Assembly: GCA_022572485.1 (NCBI GenBank)
Contig: JACZVU010000115.1
Coordinates: 1-8,346, forward strand
Direction of reading: 5' to 3'
Length of the DNA stretch: 8,346 nucleotides
DNA from: Myxococcales bacterium
GTDB taxonomy: Bacteria > Myxococcota_A > UBA9160 > SMWR01
Shown here piece by piece: positions 1 to 5,448 of this stretch (position 1 is the stretch's first letter; each line of letters starts with the position of its first letter). The position numbers and the translations under genes were made by a program. The notes beneath the pieces were generated by a model. That model ran no database searches, had not been told where the DNA came from, and was given only the letters and a program-made list of their open reading frames with translations.

Positions 1-16
1 CCAGGGCTCGACGGCC

Positions 17-37
17 AAAACCCCGCGGAATCGCGGG
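17..37 (-). terminator. Possible intrinsic terminator of tRNA-Ser
   Basis: On the minus strand a perfect 6-bp stem, CCCGCG/CGCGGG, encloses the loop ATTC and is followed by GTTTT. It lies about 57 nt beyond the CCA end of the tRNA gene, where an intrinsic terminator would be expected. The U-run has only four residues, so termination is inferred from shape alone. Confidence 0.4.
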
Positions 38-70
38 AATTTCTCGGGCTGTTCCTGGATGCGGGCGCGA

Positions 71-90
71 AGTCTCTGCAACAGCAGACT
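71..90 (-). other. Hairpin directly 3' of tRNA-Ser
   Basis: AGTCT and CTG (71-78) pair with CAG and AGACT (82-84 and 86-90), giving an 8-bp stem with one bulged base at 85 and a three-base loop. It starts 3 nt after the encoded CCA. No U-run follows on the minus strand, so a role in 3'-end processing of the precursor tRNA is more plausible than termination. This is inferred from position only. Confidence 0.3.
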
Positions 91-93
91 GGG

Positions 94-185
<92 letters not shown>

Positions 186-286
186 GCGACCGCCAAGGCT
201 ATCGCAGGCGAGCGCCAACGGGCCAGCGGCAGTGCGCGGCGTGCAAGGAGGGGCTAACCTGCCTGTCGCTCGAATTCAACCGAAGC

Positions 287-291
287 GGAGG
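287..291 (+). promoter_or_regulatory. Ribosome binding site of infA
   Basis: GGAGG at 287-291 ends 7 nt before the TTG at 299. This decides the start of infA: no ATG or GTG lies at a suitable distance in frame, and the reading frame further upstream runs through the antisense of the tRNA. Confidence 0.75.
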
Positions 292-298
292 CATCTGT

Positions 299-538
299 TT
301 GTCGCGTGACGACTTGATTCAGGCGACCGGAACCGTGGACAAAATCCTCGGTGGCGGCCGCTACCAGATCACCCTTGAAAGCGGTCAGCTCGTGACCGCG
401 CAACTCTCGGGTCGCATGCGCCGTTTTCGGATTCGCGTAATCCCCGGAGATCGGGTTCAGGTCGGCGTGTCTCCTTACGATCCAACCCACGGCTTCGTCA
501 CCTTCCGGCTCCGGGAAGGCCAGAACGCGCCGCGTTAG
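299..538 (+). CDS. infA: Translation initiation factor IF-1
   Basis: The 79-residue product has the single S1/OB-fold of IF-1, which binds the 30S A site during initiation together with IF-2 and IF-3. Recognisable family blocks are QATGTVDKIL near residue 8, YQITLESGQLVTAQLSG in the middle, then MRRFRIRVIPGDRVQV and the signature SPYDPTHGFVTFR near the end. The TTG start at 299 is chosen for the GGAGG at 287-291 and because it gives the usual IF-1 N-terminus just before the fold. Typical IF-1 has 71-73 residues. This one adds a short tail (EGQNAPR) after the conserved FR. The downstream acyltransferase begins 4 nt after the stop, so the two are probably co-transcribed. In many bacteria infA lies alone or near ribosomal protein genes, so this pairing is unusual. 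Identity is confident; the start is fairly confident. Confidence 0.93.
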   Translation: MSRDDLIQATGTVDKILGGGRYQITLESGQLVTAQLSGRMRRFRIRVIPGDRVQVGVSPYDPTHGFVTFRLREGQNAPR

Positions 539-542
539 CTCC

Positions 543-1193
543 GTGCCCAGTCGGGCCGTCCGTCTACAGCTCAAAACCCTCCAGGCCTACGACCGGTTTC
601 GCCTGCGGCGCCTGATGGCGCGGCATCGCGGCCTCGAGATCCACCCGACCGCATCCAGCAACCTCGCCGCAGCGCGCTACGACCTCGCTGAAGGTGCGCG
701 GCTGCGGATCGCTGCCGGTGTCGTTACCGAGCGCCTCGCCGGAGCGCTGCACTTCTCCCTCGGATCCGGGGCCGAGATCTCGATCGGCGAGGGCTCCTGG
801 CTGCGGACCGAACTCGGCCCGGTGCACATCGTCGCGTTCGACGGAGCTCGGATCACTCTGGGTGCTCAGGGCTTCTTGAACGCTTGCCACCTGAGCGCAA
901 AGCGCGAATTGCGCACCGGGCGGCGGGCGTGGATCGGAGTGGGAAGCCGGATCTTCGATTCGGATCAGCACGATCTCGACCCCGAACATCCAGAAGTTGC
1001 GCAAGCCGTGACGATCGGAGATTGCGTCTGGGTGGCATCGGACGTGACCATCCTGCGCGGTGTGACGATCGGTGAGCACAGTGTGATCGGTGCGCGCTCG
1101 CTGGTTGTCCGCGACATCCCCCCGCATACGCTGGCCTTCGGTCAGCCCGCGACACCGCAGGGCGTGATCGGGGACCGCTCCAACACCCGCTAA
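543..1193 (+). CDS. Hexapeptide-repeat (LbH) acyltransferase
   Basis: This 216-residue protein belongs to the left-handed beta-helix acyltransferases (maltose/galactoside acetyltransferase and WcaF-like), which usually transfer an acetyl or other acyl group from CoA to a sugar hydroxyl or amine in the cytoplasm. Residues 1-30 are basic and helical. Imperfect hexapeptide rungs run from about residue 50 to 135. The segment FDSDQHDLD (138-146) carries the likely catalytic His143, and the classic C-terminal rungs VTIGD, VWVASDVTILRGVTIG and SVIGARSLVVRDIPP lie at 156-194, closed by the FGQPA motif. The GTG start lies 4 nt after the infA stop with no Shine-Dalgarno sequence of its own, suggesting translational coupling. 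ATG615 (residue 25) is an alternative start. The substrate cannot be told from the sequence. Involvement in surface polysaccharide or O-antigen decoration is common in the family, but no glycan genes are nearby. Confidence 0.85.
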   Translation: MPSRAVRLQLKTLQAYDRFRLRRLMARHRGLEIHPTASSNLAAARYDLAEGARLRIAAGVVTERLAGALHFSLGSGAEISIGEGSWLRTELGPVHIVAFDGARITLGAQGFLNACHLSAKRELRTGRRAWIGVGSRIFDSDQHDLDPEHPEVAQAVTIGDCVWVASDVTILRGVTIGEHSVIGARSLVVRDIPPHTLAFGQPATPQGVIGDRSNTR

Positions 1194-1262
1194 ACCCCAG
1201 TTCAGCCGGTCTGGCTCCTCTGTGTTACCGGGTTCGAGTGGAGATGCGGGGTCGGCGGTGGC

Positions 1263-1467
1263 CCCTCCGCGAAGGGCTTGCCCGCCGAACGGGTTCCCCA
1301 GGTCGCCCGATTCACGAGTGGTAGAGTTCGAGAAGCGGGACGGGTGGAGGTCGCGCAGCGAAATCAGCGCAGCCTGCCCTGGATCTCCGCTTTGAAGTTG
1401 GTTTACGGTCTGTCTGGGGCTTCTCAAATGATCCCGCTCCCTTGGCGGGCGAGCCCTTCGCGGAGGG
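1263..1467. repeat. Inverted repeat B, 24-bp arms (1263-1286 / 1444-1467)
   Basis: The arm at 1263-1286 (begins CCCTCCGCGAAGGGCT) reappears as its reverse complement at 1444-1467 (ends AGCCCTTCGCGGAGGG) with one mismatch in 24. The right arm touches the right arm of the other pair (1467-1489), whereas the left arms are 43 nt apart and in swapped order. The two pairs are therefore nested and rearranged rather than one simple palindrome. Each arm also has an internal CGCGAAGGGCTTG-like hairpin potential. The unit looks like a dispersed intergenic repeat present twice in opposite orientation. Confidence 0.85.
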
Positions 1468-1489
1468 ACCTCCACCCGTCCCGCTTCTC
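1330..1489. repeat. Inverted repeat A, perfect 23-bp arms (1330-1352 / 1467-1489)
   Basis: Arm 1330-1352 (begins GAGAAGCGGGACGGGTGG) is exactly the reverse complement of 1467-1489, with 114 nt between the arms. Just outside, GTT is shared by both arms if one base is skipped on the left. The total of 160 bp with terminal inverted repeats resembles a MITE-like or REP-like unit, but no target-site duplication is visible and there is no transposase frame. A 114-nt loop makes an intrinsic terminator unlikely. Confidence 0.85.
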
Positions 1490-1561
1490 AACGGATCAGC
1501 AAGCCCAAACCGATCGCCGCGGGCGACTTGACGTTTCCCCTCGGATGGCTCAACTTTCTGC

Positions 1562-1578
1562 CCCTTCGGGTCGAAGGG
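1562..1578. promoter_or_regulatory. Short hairpin in fusA upstream region
   Basis: CCCTTCG (1562-1568) pairs with CGAAGGG (1572-1578) across a three-base loop, a perfect 7-bp stem. No T-run follows on either strand, so it is not a standard terminator. It could be a structured leader element if transcription starts upstream. Confidence 0.3.
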
Positions 1579-1611
1579 AGCGCGTTGGAGTCCCGGTCGC
1601 CATGCGGACCA

Positions 1612-1626
1612 CCAGGACGGTCCTGG
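1612..1626. promoter_or_regulatory. Near-perfect palindrome, operator candidate
   Basis: CCAGGAC-G-GTCCTGG is a 7+1+7 palindrome. The one-base centre is too tight for an RNA hairpin loop without opening the inner pairs, so a binding site for a dimeric regulator is conceivable. The regulator is unknown, and chance occurrence in GC-rich DNA is not excluded. Confidence 0.3.
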
Positions 1627-1663
1627 GCGGAAAGACTTGTCCCCTCAGTCAGAGCAACTGGAG

Positions 1664-1683
1664 GGCCGGCGCAGTTTCCGGCC
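1664..1683. other. Short stem-loop in fusA upstream region
   Basis: GGCCGG (1664-1669) pairs with CCGGCC (1678-1683) around an 8-nt loop. This is one of a series of compact stems between 1560 and 1760; no T-run follows. Confidence 0.3.
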
Positions 1684-1744
1684 GCCGCTCTCTCTCGGAG
1701 TTCCCGCGGGGAGAATCGGCTGAACTTTCTGACACGAATTGGCG

Positions 1745-1760
1745 GTGGGTGGCCACTCAC
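1745..1760. other. Imperfect palindrome GTGGGTGG/CCACTCAC
   Basis: The 8-nt arms at 1745-1752 and 1753-1760 pair at seven of eight positions and centre on GTGGCCAC. It lies 66 nt before the fusA start and could be an operator or a leader element. There is no further evidence. Confidence 0.25.
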
Positions 1761-1825
1761 CCCCACCCATCCAAGCTGTTTGGCGCGAAACCGCTTTTGG
1801 CGCCCTAGCGACTGCCGAGGCTGAA

Positions 1826-3922
1826 ATGATCCGCGACCTACCGATGATCCGAAACATCGGAATCAGCGCGCACATCGACTCGGGCAAGACGACACTCACC
1901 GAGCGCATCCTGTTCTACACCGGGCGGATTCACGCCATCCACGAGGTGAAGGGCAAAGATGACGTCGGCGCGACCATGGACTCGATGGAACTCGAGCGAG
2001 AGCGCGGCATCACCATCCAAAGCGCGGCGACCCACACCGTTTGGGACAATTGCCACATCAACATCATCGACACCCCGGGCCACGTCGACTTCACGATCGA
2101 GGTGGAGCGCGCGCTGCGCGTGCTCGACGGCGCCGTGCTGGTGCTCTGCGGGGTGGCGGGCGTGCAGTCCCAGTCGATGACCGTAGATCGCCAGATGCGC
2201 CGCTACAAGGTTCCGCGCATAGCGTTCATCAACAAGCTCGACCGCTCGGGCGCGAACCCGACGCAGGTGATCGAGCAGCTGCGGGAGAAGCTCGGTCACA
2301 ACGCGGTCTTGATGCAGCTTCCGGTCGGCCTCGAGGCCAAGTTCGAAGGTGTGGTCGACTTGGTTACGATGAAGGCCGTGTATTTCGAGGGCGACAATGG
2401 CGAACACGTCGTCACCAATGAGATTCCAGAGGAGATGCGCGACGAAGCCGAGATTGCGCGCGAGTCCATGCTCGACGCCGCCTCGATGTTCTCGGACGAA
2501 CTCATGGAGGCGATTCTCGAAGAGACGGTGACCGAAGAGTTGATTTACGATGCCGTGCGGAAGGGAACAATCGCCATGGAGCTCACGCCGGTCTTTCTCG
2601 GTTCGGCGTACAAGAACAAGGGCGTTCAGAAGCTCCTCGATGCCGTCAACCGCTATCTGCCCAGCCCCCTCGATTGCGAGAATACCGGTGTTGATCTCTC
2701 CAACGATGAGGCGCCGGTGACGCTCGCGAGCGACCCCAACAAGCCACTCGTGGCCCTCGCCTTCAAGCTCGAGGACGGTCGTTACGGGCAACTCACCTAC
2801 GTTCGCGTCTATCAGGGTGCGCTCGCGAAGGGTTCGACGATCGTCAACAGCCGCACCAAGAAGAAACACAAGGTTGGCCGGCTGATCCGGATGCACGCCG
2901 ATTCGATGGAAGATATCAGCGATTCTTCAGCCGGTGACATCGTCGCGCTCTTCGGGATCGATTGTGCGTCCGGCGATACCTTTACCGACGAATCGGTGCA
3001 GATTTCGCTGACGTCGATGCACGTGCCCGACCCAGTGATCTCGATCGCCATCAAGCCCATCGACAAGAAGGCCGTCGACAACATGGGCAAGGCGCTCGGT
3101 CGCTTCGTTCGAGAGGATCCGACTTTCCGCGCGCAGGTGGATCCGGAGAGCAACGAAACCATAATTTCGGGAATGGGAGAGCTTCACCTCGACGTCTATG
3201 TCGAGCGGATGAAGCGCGAGTACGGCTGCGAGGTCGAGACGGGCGCGCCCCGGGTCGCCTATCGCGAGACGATCTCTCAGCGGGCCGATTTCAACTACAC
3301 CCACAAGAAGCAGACAGGCGGTTCCGGCCAGTACGGCCGCGTCGCGGGTCGGATCGAGCCCATAGAAGAAGACGGCGCCGAAGATTTTGAGTTCGTGAGT
3401 AAAATCAAAGGCGGGTCGATTCCCACGGAGTACATCTCGGCCGTTGAGAAGGGCTTTGTGCAGTGCATGGCGAAGGGGCGGCTGATCGGCTTCCCGGTGA
3501 TTGGCGTCAAGGTGGTCGTCGAGGATGGCAAATCACACAGTGTCGATTCTTCGGAGATGGCTTTCCAGGCCGCGGGCCGCGGCGCGTTCCGCGAAGCGTA
3601 CGCCAAGGCCAAGCCGATCGTGCTCGAGCCCGTGATGAAGCTCGAAGTCGAAGGCCCCATCGAGCACCAGGGGGCGATCCTCAAGACGATCATGCAGCGC
3701 CGTGGTACCGTGATCGGGACCACCGAGTCTGTGGGAATGTCCCGTATCGAATCGGAGGTGCCCCTCTCTGAGATGTTTGGGTACGCGACCGACCTGCGTT
3801 CGATGACCCAGGGCACGGCAGAATTCTCGATGGAGTTCGCACGCTATCTGCCTGCGCCTGCCGAAATTCAAAAGGAGCTCAAGGAGAAGTTCAGTTCGAA
3901 AATTGTCGATGACAACGAGTAG
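1826..3922 (+). CDS. fusA: Elongation factor G, mitochondrial EF-G1-like (spdEFG1 type)
   Basis: This 698-residue translocation GTPase moves tRNAs and mRNA through the ribosome after peptide-bond formation. All G motifs are present: P-loop AHIDSGKTT (15-23), switch I RGITI (60-64), DTPGH with the catalytic His (82-86), NKLD (136-139) and GSAYK (259-263). Domains II-V follow, with the domain IV block GGSGQYGR at 498-505. Start ATG1826 is preceded by GAGG at 1817-1820 (5-nt spacing); the frame stays open upstream to a TTG at 1739, which has no support. Many segments match human/mitochondrial EF-G1 more closely than bacterial EF-G: Ser after [38 protein letters not shown], and the [12 protein letters not shown] ending. 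This points to the spdEFG1 branch of EF-G. It stands apart from rpsL/rpsG/tuf, unlike a normal str operon. It is followed after 15 nt by a P-loop gene. Confidence 0.96.
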   Translation: MIRDLPMIRNIGISAHIDSGKTTLTERILFYTGRIHAIHEVKGKDDVGATMDSMELERERGITIQSAATHTVWDNCHINIIDTPGHVDFTIEVERALRVLDGAVLVLCGVAGVQSQSMTVDRQMRRYKVPRIAFINKLDRSGANPTQVIEQLREKLGHNAVLMQLPVGLEAKFEGVVDLVTMKAVYFEGDNGEHVVTNEIPEEMRDEAEIARESMLDAASMFSDELMEAILEETVTEELIYDAVRKGTIAMELTPVFLGSAYKNKGVQKLLDAVNRYLPSPLDCENTGVDLSNDEAPVTLASDPNKPLVALAFKLEDGRYGQLTYVRVYQGALAKGSTIVNSRTKKKHKVGRLIRMHADSMEDISDSSAGDIVALFGIDCASGDTFTDESVQISLTSMHVPDPVISIAIKPIDKKAVDNMGKALGRFVREDPTFRAQVDPESNETIISGMGELHLDVYVERMKREYGCEVETGAPRVAYRETISQRADFNYTHKKQTGGSGQYGRVAGRIEPIEEDGAEDFEFVSKIKGGSIPTEYISAVEKGFVQCMAKGRLIGFPVIGVKVVVEDGKSHSVDSSEMAFQAAGRGAFREAYAKAKPIVLEPVMKLEVEGPIEHQGAILKTIMQRRGTVIGTTESVGMSRIESEVPLSEMFGYATDLRSMTQGTAEFSMEFARYLPAPAEIQKELKEKFSSKIVDDNE

Positions 3923-3925
3923 ATC

Positions 3926-3931
3926 GAGGAG
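3926..3931 (+). promoter_or_regulatory. Ribosome binding site of the P-loop gene
   Basis: GAGGAG ends 6 nt before GTG3938, which supports that start and separate translation initiation just after fusA. Confidence 0.7.
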
Positions 3932-3937
3932 TTCAGC

Positions 3938-4627
3938 GTGTACCGAAAGTTCCTAAATGCGCGCAGTCCCCTGCGCATGCTCGAAAAGGGTCTCCACGGC
4001 GGGTTGGGACCCGGCAATCTGGGTATCGTCGTCGCGGGCCCCGGCGTCGGAAAAGCGTCCTTTCTCGTTGGTGTGGCACTCGACGAGCTGCTTCGGTCGG
4101 GTCGTGTGCTCCACGTCTCGATGGCCCACACGGTCTCCCACATTCGCGATCACTACGACACCGTGTTCGAAGAACTCGCGGCAACCGCGCACCTGGAAGA
4201 TGAAGCTCAGGTGCACGTCGATATCGATCGCAATCGCAGTATCCGCGTCTATCCGCACAACGCGTTCACGATCGAGAAGCTGCGCGAAGCCGTGAAGATC
4301 GAATCGGAAACCACAGGTCAGCCGTCGTTGGTCGTGATCGAAGGGCTCGATTTCGAAACGACCTCGCGCCAGGATTTCGTCAACCTCAAGGGACTCGCGG
4401 GCGAGTTCGCCACGGAAGTCTGGCTGTCGGTCGCCTCCAACAACGAGCAGATTGCGCAGCTGCCGCCGCCCGTCGAGCGCATCGAAGATCTGGTGAGCGT
4501 GATTTTGGCACTCGAGCCGGGCGGCGACGCGGTGCTGCTGCGCGCGCTCAAGGACCACGACAACCCGGATCTCACCGATCTCCACGTCGCTCTCGACCCG
4601 AAGACATTGCTGCTGACGCGGCATTGA
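3938..4627 (+). CDS. RecA/KaiC-like P-loop protein with altered Walker motifs
   Basis: The product has 229 residues. The fold of a RecA/KaiC-type ATPase is suggested by GPGNLGIVVAGPGVGKAS (24-41), a strand-helix unit (SGRVLHVSMAHTVSHIR, 54-70) as in KaiC-like proteins, a hydrophobic strand SLVVIEGLD (130-138) in the Walker B place, and VWLSVASNN (161-169) as a possible sensor strand. The Walker A is unusual: Lys39 is followed by Ala40 where Ser/Thr normally binds Mg, with Ser41 next. The Walker B has Glu135 rather than the usual Asp, with Asp138 three residues on. Nucleotide binding is likely; hydrolysis is uncertain. There are no membrane segments or signal peptide. GTG3938 has GAGGAG 6 nt upstream and lies 15 nt after fusA, so co-expression with EF-G is likely. 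I do not recognise a named family. A role tied to translation is inferred only from position. Confidence 0.75.
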   Translation: MYRKFLNARSPLRMLEKGLHGGLGPGNLGIVVAGPGVGKASFLVGVALDELLRSGRVLHVSMAHTVSHIRDHYDTVFEELAATAHLEDEAQVHVDIDRNRSIRVYPHNAFTIEKLREAVKIESETTGQPSLVVIEGLDFETTSRQDFVNLKGLAGEFATEVWLSVASNNEQIAQLPPPVERIEDLVSVILALEPGGDAVLLRALKDHDNPDLTDLHVALDPKTLLLTRH

Positions 4628-4646
4628 GCCCCGGCTGCGCCGCCGC

Positions 4647-5174
4647 CTAGTTCTTGATCTGGAGTACAGAGAGCTTTTCCCGGTATTGGCTTCTCAGGGC
4701 GTTGGCTTCCATCCGTGTGAATCCGAGTTCTTCTGCGATGCCGACGATCTCGGAACTCTCGATGCTGGAGATCGTTCCGTCAGCGGCGGCAACCGCGTAG
4801 AGGCACTGCAACAATTGCCCTCGCTGTGCGGGCGTGGAGTTCTTGCGGAATTCGCGGGTCACCACGTAATTCTCCGTTCCGCCGAGCAATCGCGCCTGGG
4901 ATTTAGCGATTTCAACGGCGAGCGCGATTTCGCTTTCCGACAGGTCGGAGATCGCCGCCAGCGAGCGCTCTATCTCTGCGGTCTCGGCTGCATCAATTTC
5001 GAGGTCGGCATTTGCGGCGCGCGCCAGCACATACGCGAAAGCGGCCAGGTATTTTGCCCGACGCGGCTCGAGTCGCTCGAGCTTGGCGGCGATTCGACGG
5101 ACGGACTCGGTGTCGCCGGCGTCTTGGTTCTTCTCGGAGCTTTCCCCCAATCCGAGGAAGCGAAATAGTGACAC
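4647..5174 (-). CDS. TerB-like (tellurite resistance/DjlA-N type) helical protein
   Basis: The 175-residue product is all-helical. Residues 1-22 form a short hydrophobic-then-polar leader (SLFRFLGLG, then acidic). From about residue 36 to 170 it resembles the TerB fold, with two related halves: AAFAYVLARAANADLEIDAAE (44-64) and LLQCLYAVAAADGTISSIES (121-140), the latter carrying the A(A)ADG(x)IS signature of TerB domains. Such domains have acidic metal-binding sites and occur in tellurite-resistance operons, DjlA co-chaperones and many uncharacterised proteins, so tellurite resistance should not be assumed. GTG5174 is chosen because AAAGGAG lies 6 nt upstream; the frame stays open to 5375, but that extension overlaps a dehydrogenase relic in another frame. 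The gene converges on the P-loop gene with a 19-nt gap and no obvious terminator between them. Confidence 0.72.
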   Translation of the reverse strand: MSLFRFLGLGESSEKNQDAGDTESVRRIAAKLERLEPRRAKYLAAFAYVLARAANADLEIDAAETAEIERSLAAISDLSESEIALAVEIAKSQARLLGGTENYVVTREFRKNSTPAQRGQLLQCLYAVAAADGTISSIESSEIVGIAEELGFTRMEANALRSQYREKLSVLQIKN

Positions 5175-5180
5175 GAAGAT

Positions 5181-5187
5181 CTCCTTT
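5181..5187 (-). promoter_or_regulatory. Ribosome binding site of the TerB-like gene
   Basis: On the minus strand AAAGGAG is followed by six bases and GTG5174. This strong site fixes the start well inside the longer open frame. Confidence 0.8.
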
Positions 5188-5191
5188 GGTC

Positions 5192-5371
<180 letters not shown>

Positions 5372-5383
5372 TCATTCAGTCTA

Positions 5384-5420
5384 CCCGGATTCAGCGAAGA
5401 TCGGCGAGCCCCAATCCGGG
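5384..5420 (-). terminator. Stem-loop downstream of the flavoprotein gene
   Basis: CCCGGATT (5384-5391) pairs perfectly with AATCCGGG (5413-5420) across 21 nt. A competing stem GCCCC/GGGGC (5408-5412/5418-5422) overlaps the right arm. It begins 28 nt after the stop of the flavoprotein gene, a sensible place for transcription to end. No U-run follows on the minus strand, so it is only a candidate. Confidence 0.3.
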
Positions 5421-5448
5421 GCAAATGGCTGCGCTCACGCCCATTGCC

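Larger units (their letters stand above)
1547..1731 (+). repeat. Direct repeat, 14 bp (1547-1560 and 1718-1731)
   Basis: GGCTCAACTTTCTG at 1547-1560 recurs as GGCTGAACTTTCTG at 1718-1731, 13 of 14 identical and 171 nt apart. Both copies are preceded within about 15-20 nt by a TTCCC-containing stretch. They may be remnants of a duplicated segment or two sites for one protein upstream of fusA; the sequence does not decide. Confidence 0.5.
1194..1825 (+). other. 632-nt intergenic region with repeats, upstream of fusA
   Basis: I find no credible gene here. Open frames exist on both strands, but they cross the inverted repeats, match no family I know, and carry no good ribosome binding site. The first half (1263-1489) holds two long inverted-repeat pairs. 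The second half (about 1500-1826) holds compact palindromes and a 14-bp direct repeat and must contain the fusA promoter and 5' leader. The best promoter-like hexamer is TTGACG at about 1528, but its -10 partner is poor. No clear terminator for the infA operon is visible just after 1193. Confidence 0.6.

Noticed and set aside
1..78. Minus-strand open frame reading LQRLRARIQEQPEKFPRFRG with fairly GC-rich third positions
   Set aside because: No ribosome binding site, no recognised family, and it contains the terminator-like hairpin at 17-37; too short at the window edge to support a gene.
564..1475. 303-residue minus-strand frame
   Set aside because: It is antisense to the acyltransferase, crosses the inverted repeats and has a composition typical of shadow frames in GC-rich DNA.
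1330..1489. Inverted repeat A as an intrinsic terminator for the infA operon
   Set aside because: The 114-nt loop and lack of a T-run do not fit an intrinsic terminator.
1278..1808. 176-residue plus-strand frame and overlapping 92-98 residue frames in the fusA upstream region
   Set aside because: They cross repeat arms, have no family similarity and no ribosome binding site. The shared LHPSRFS peptide on both strands merely reflects the inverted repeat.
1739..1825. Upstream TTG start for fusA adding 29 residues
   Set aside because: The extra residues are not EF-G-like, and ATG1826 has a GAGG at good spacing.
1838..2896. 352-residue minus-strand frame
   Set aside because: It is antisense to fusA; its His/Arg/Leu-rich translation is a mirror of EF-G codons.
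4628..4646. Bidirectional terminator between the convergent P-loop and TerB-like genes
   Set aside because: Only a 4-bp CGGC/GCCG stem is present and no T-run on either strand.
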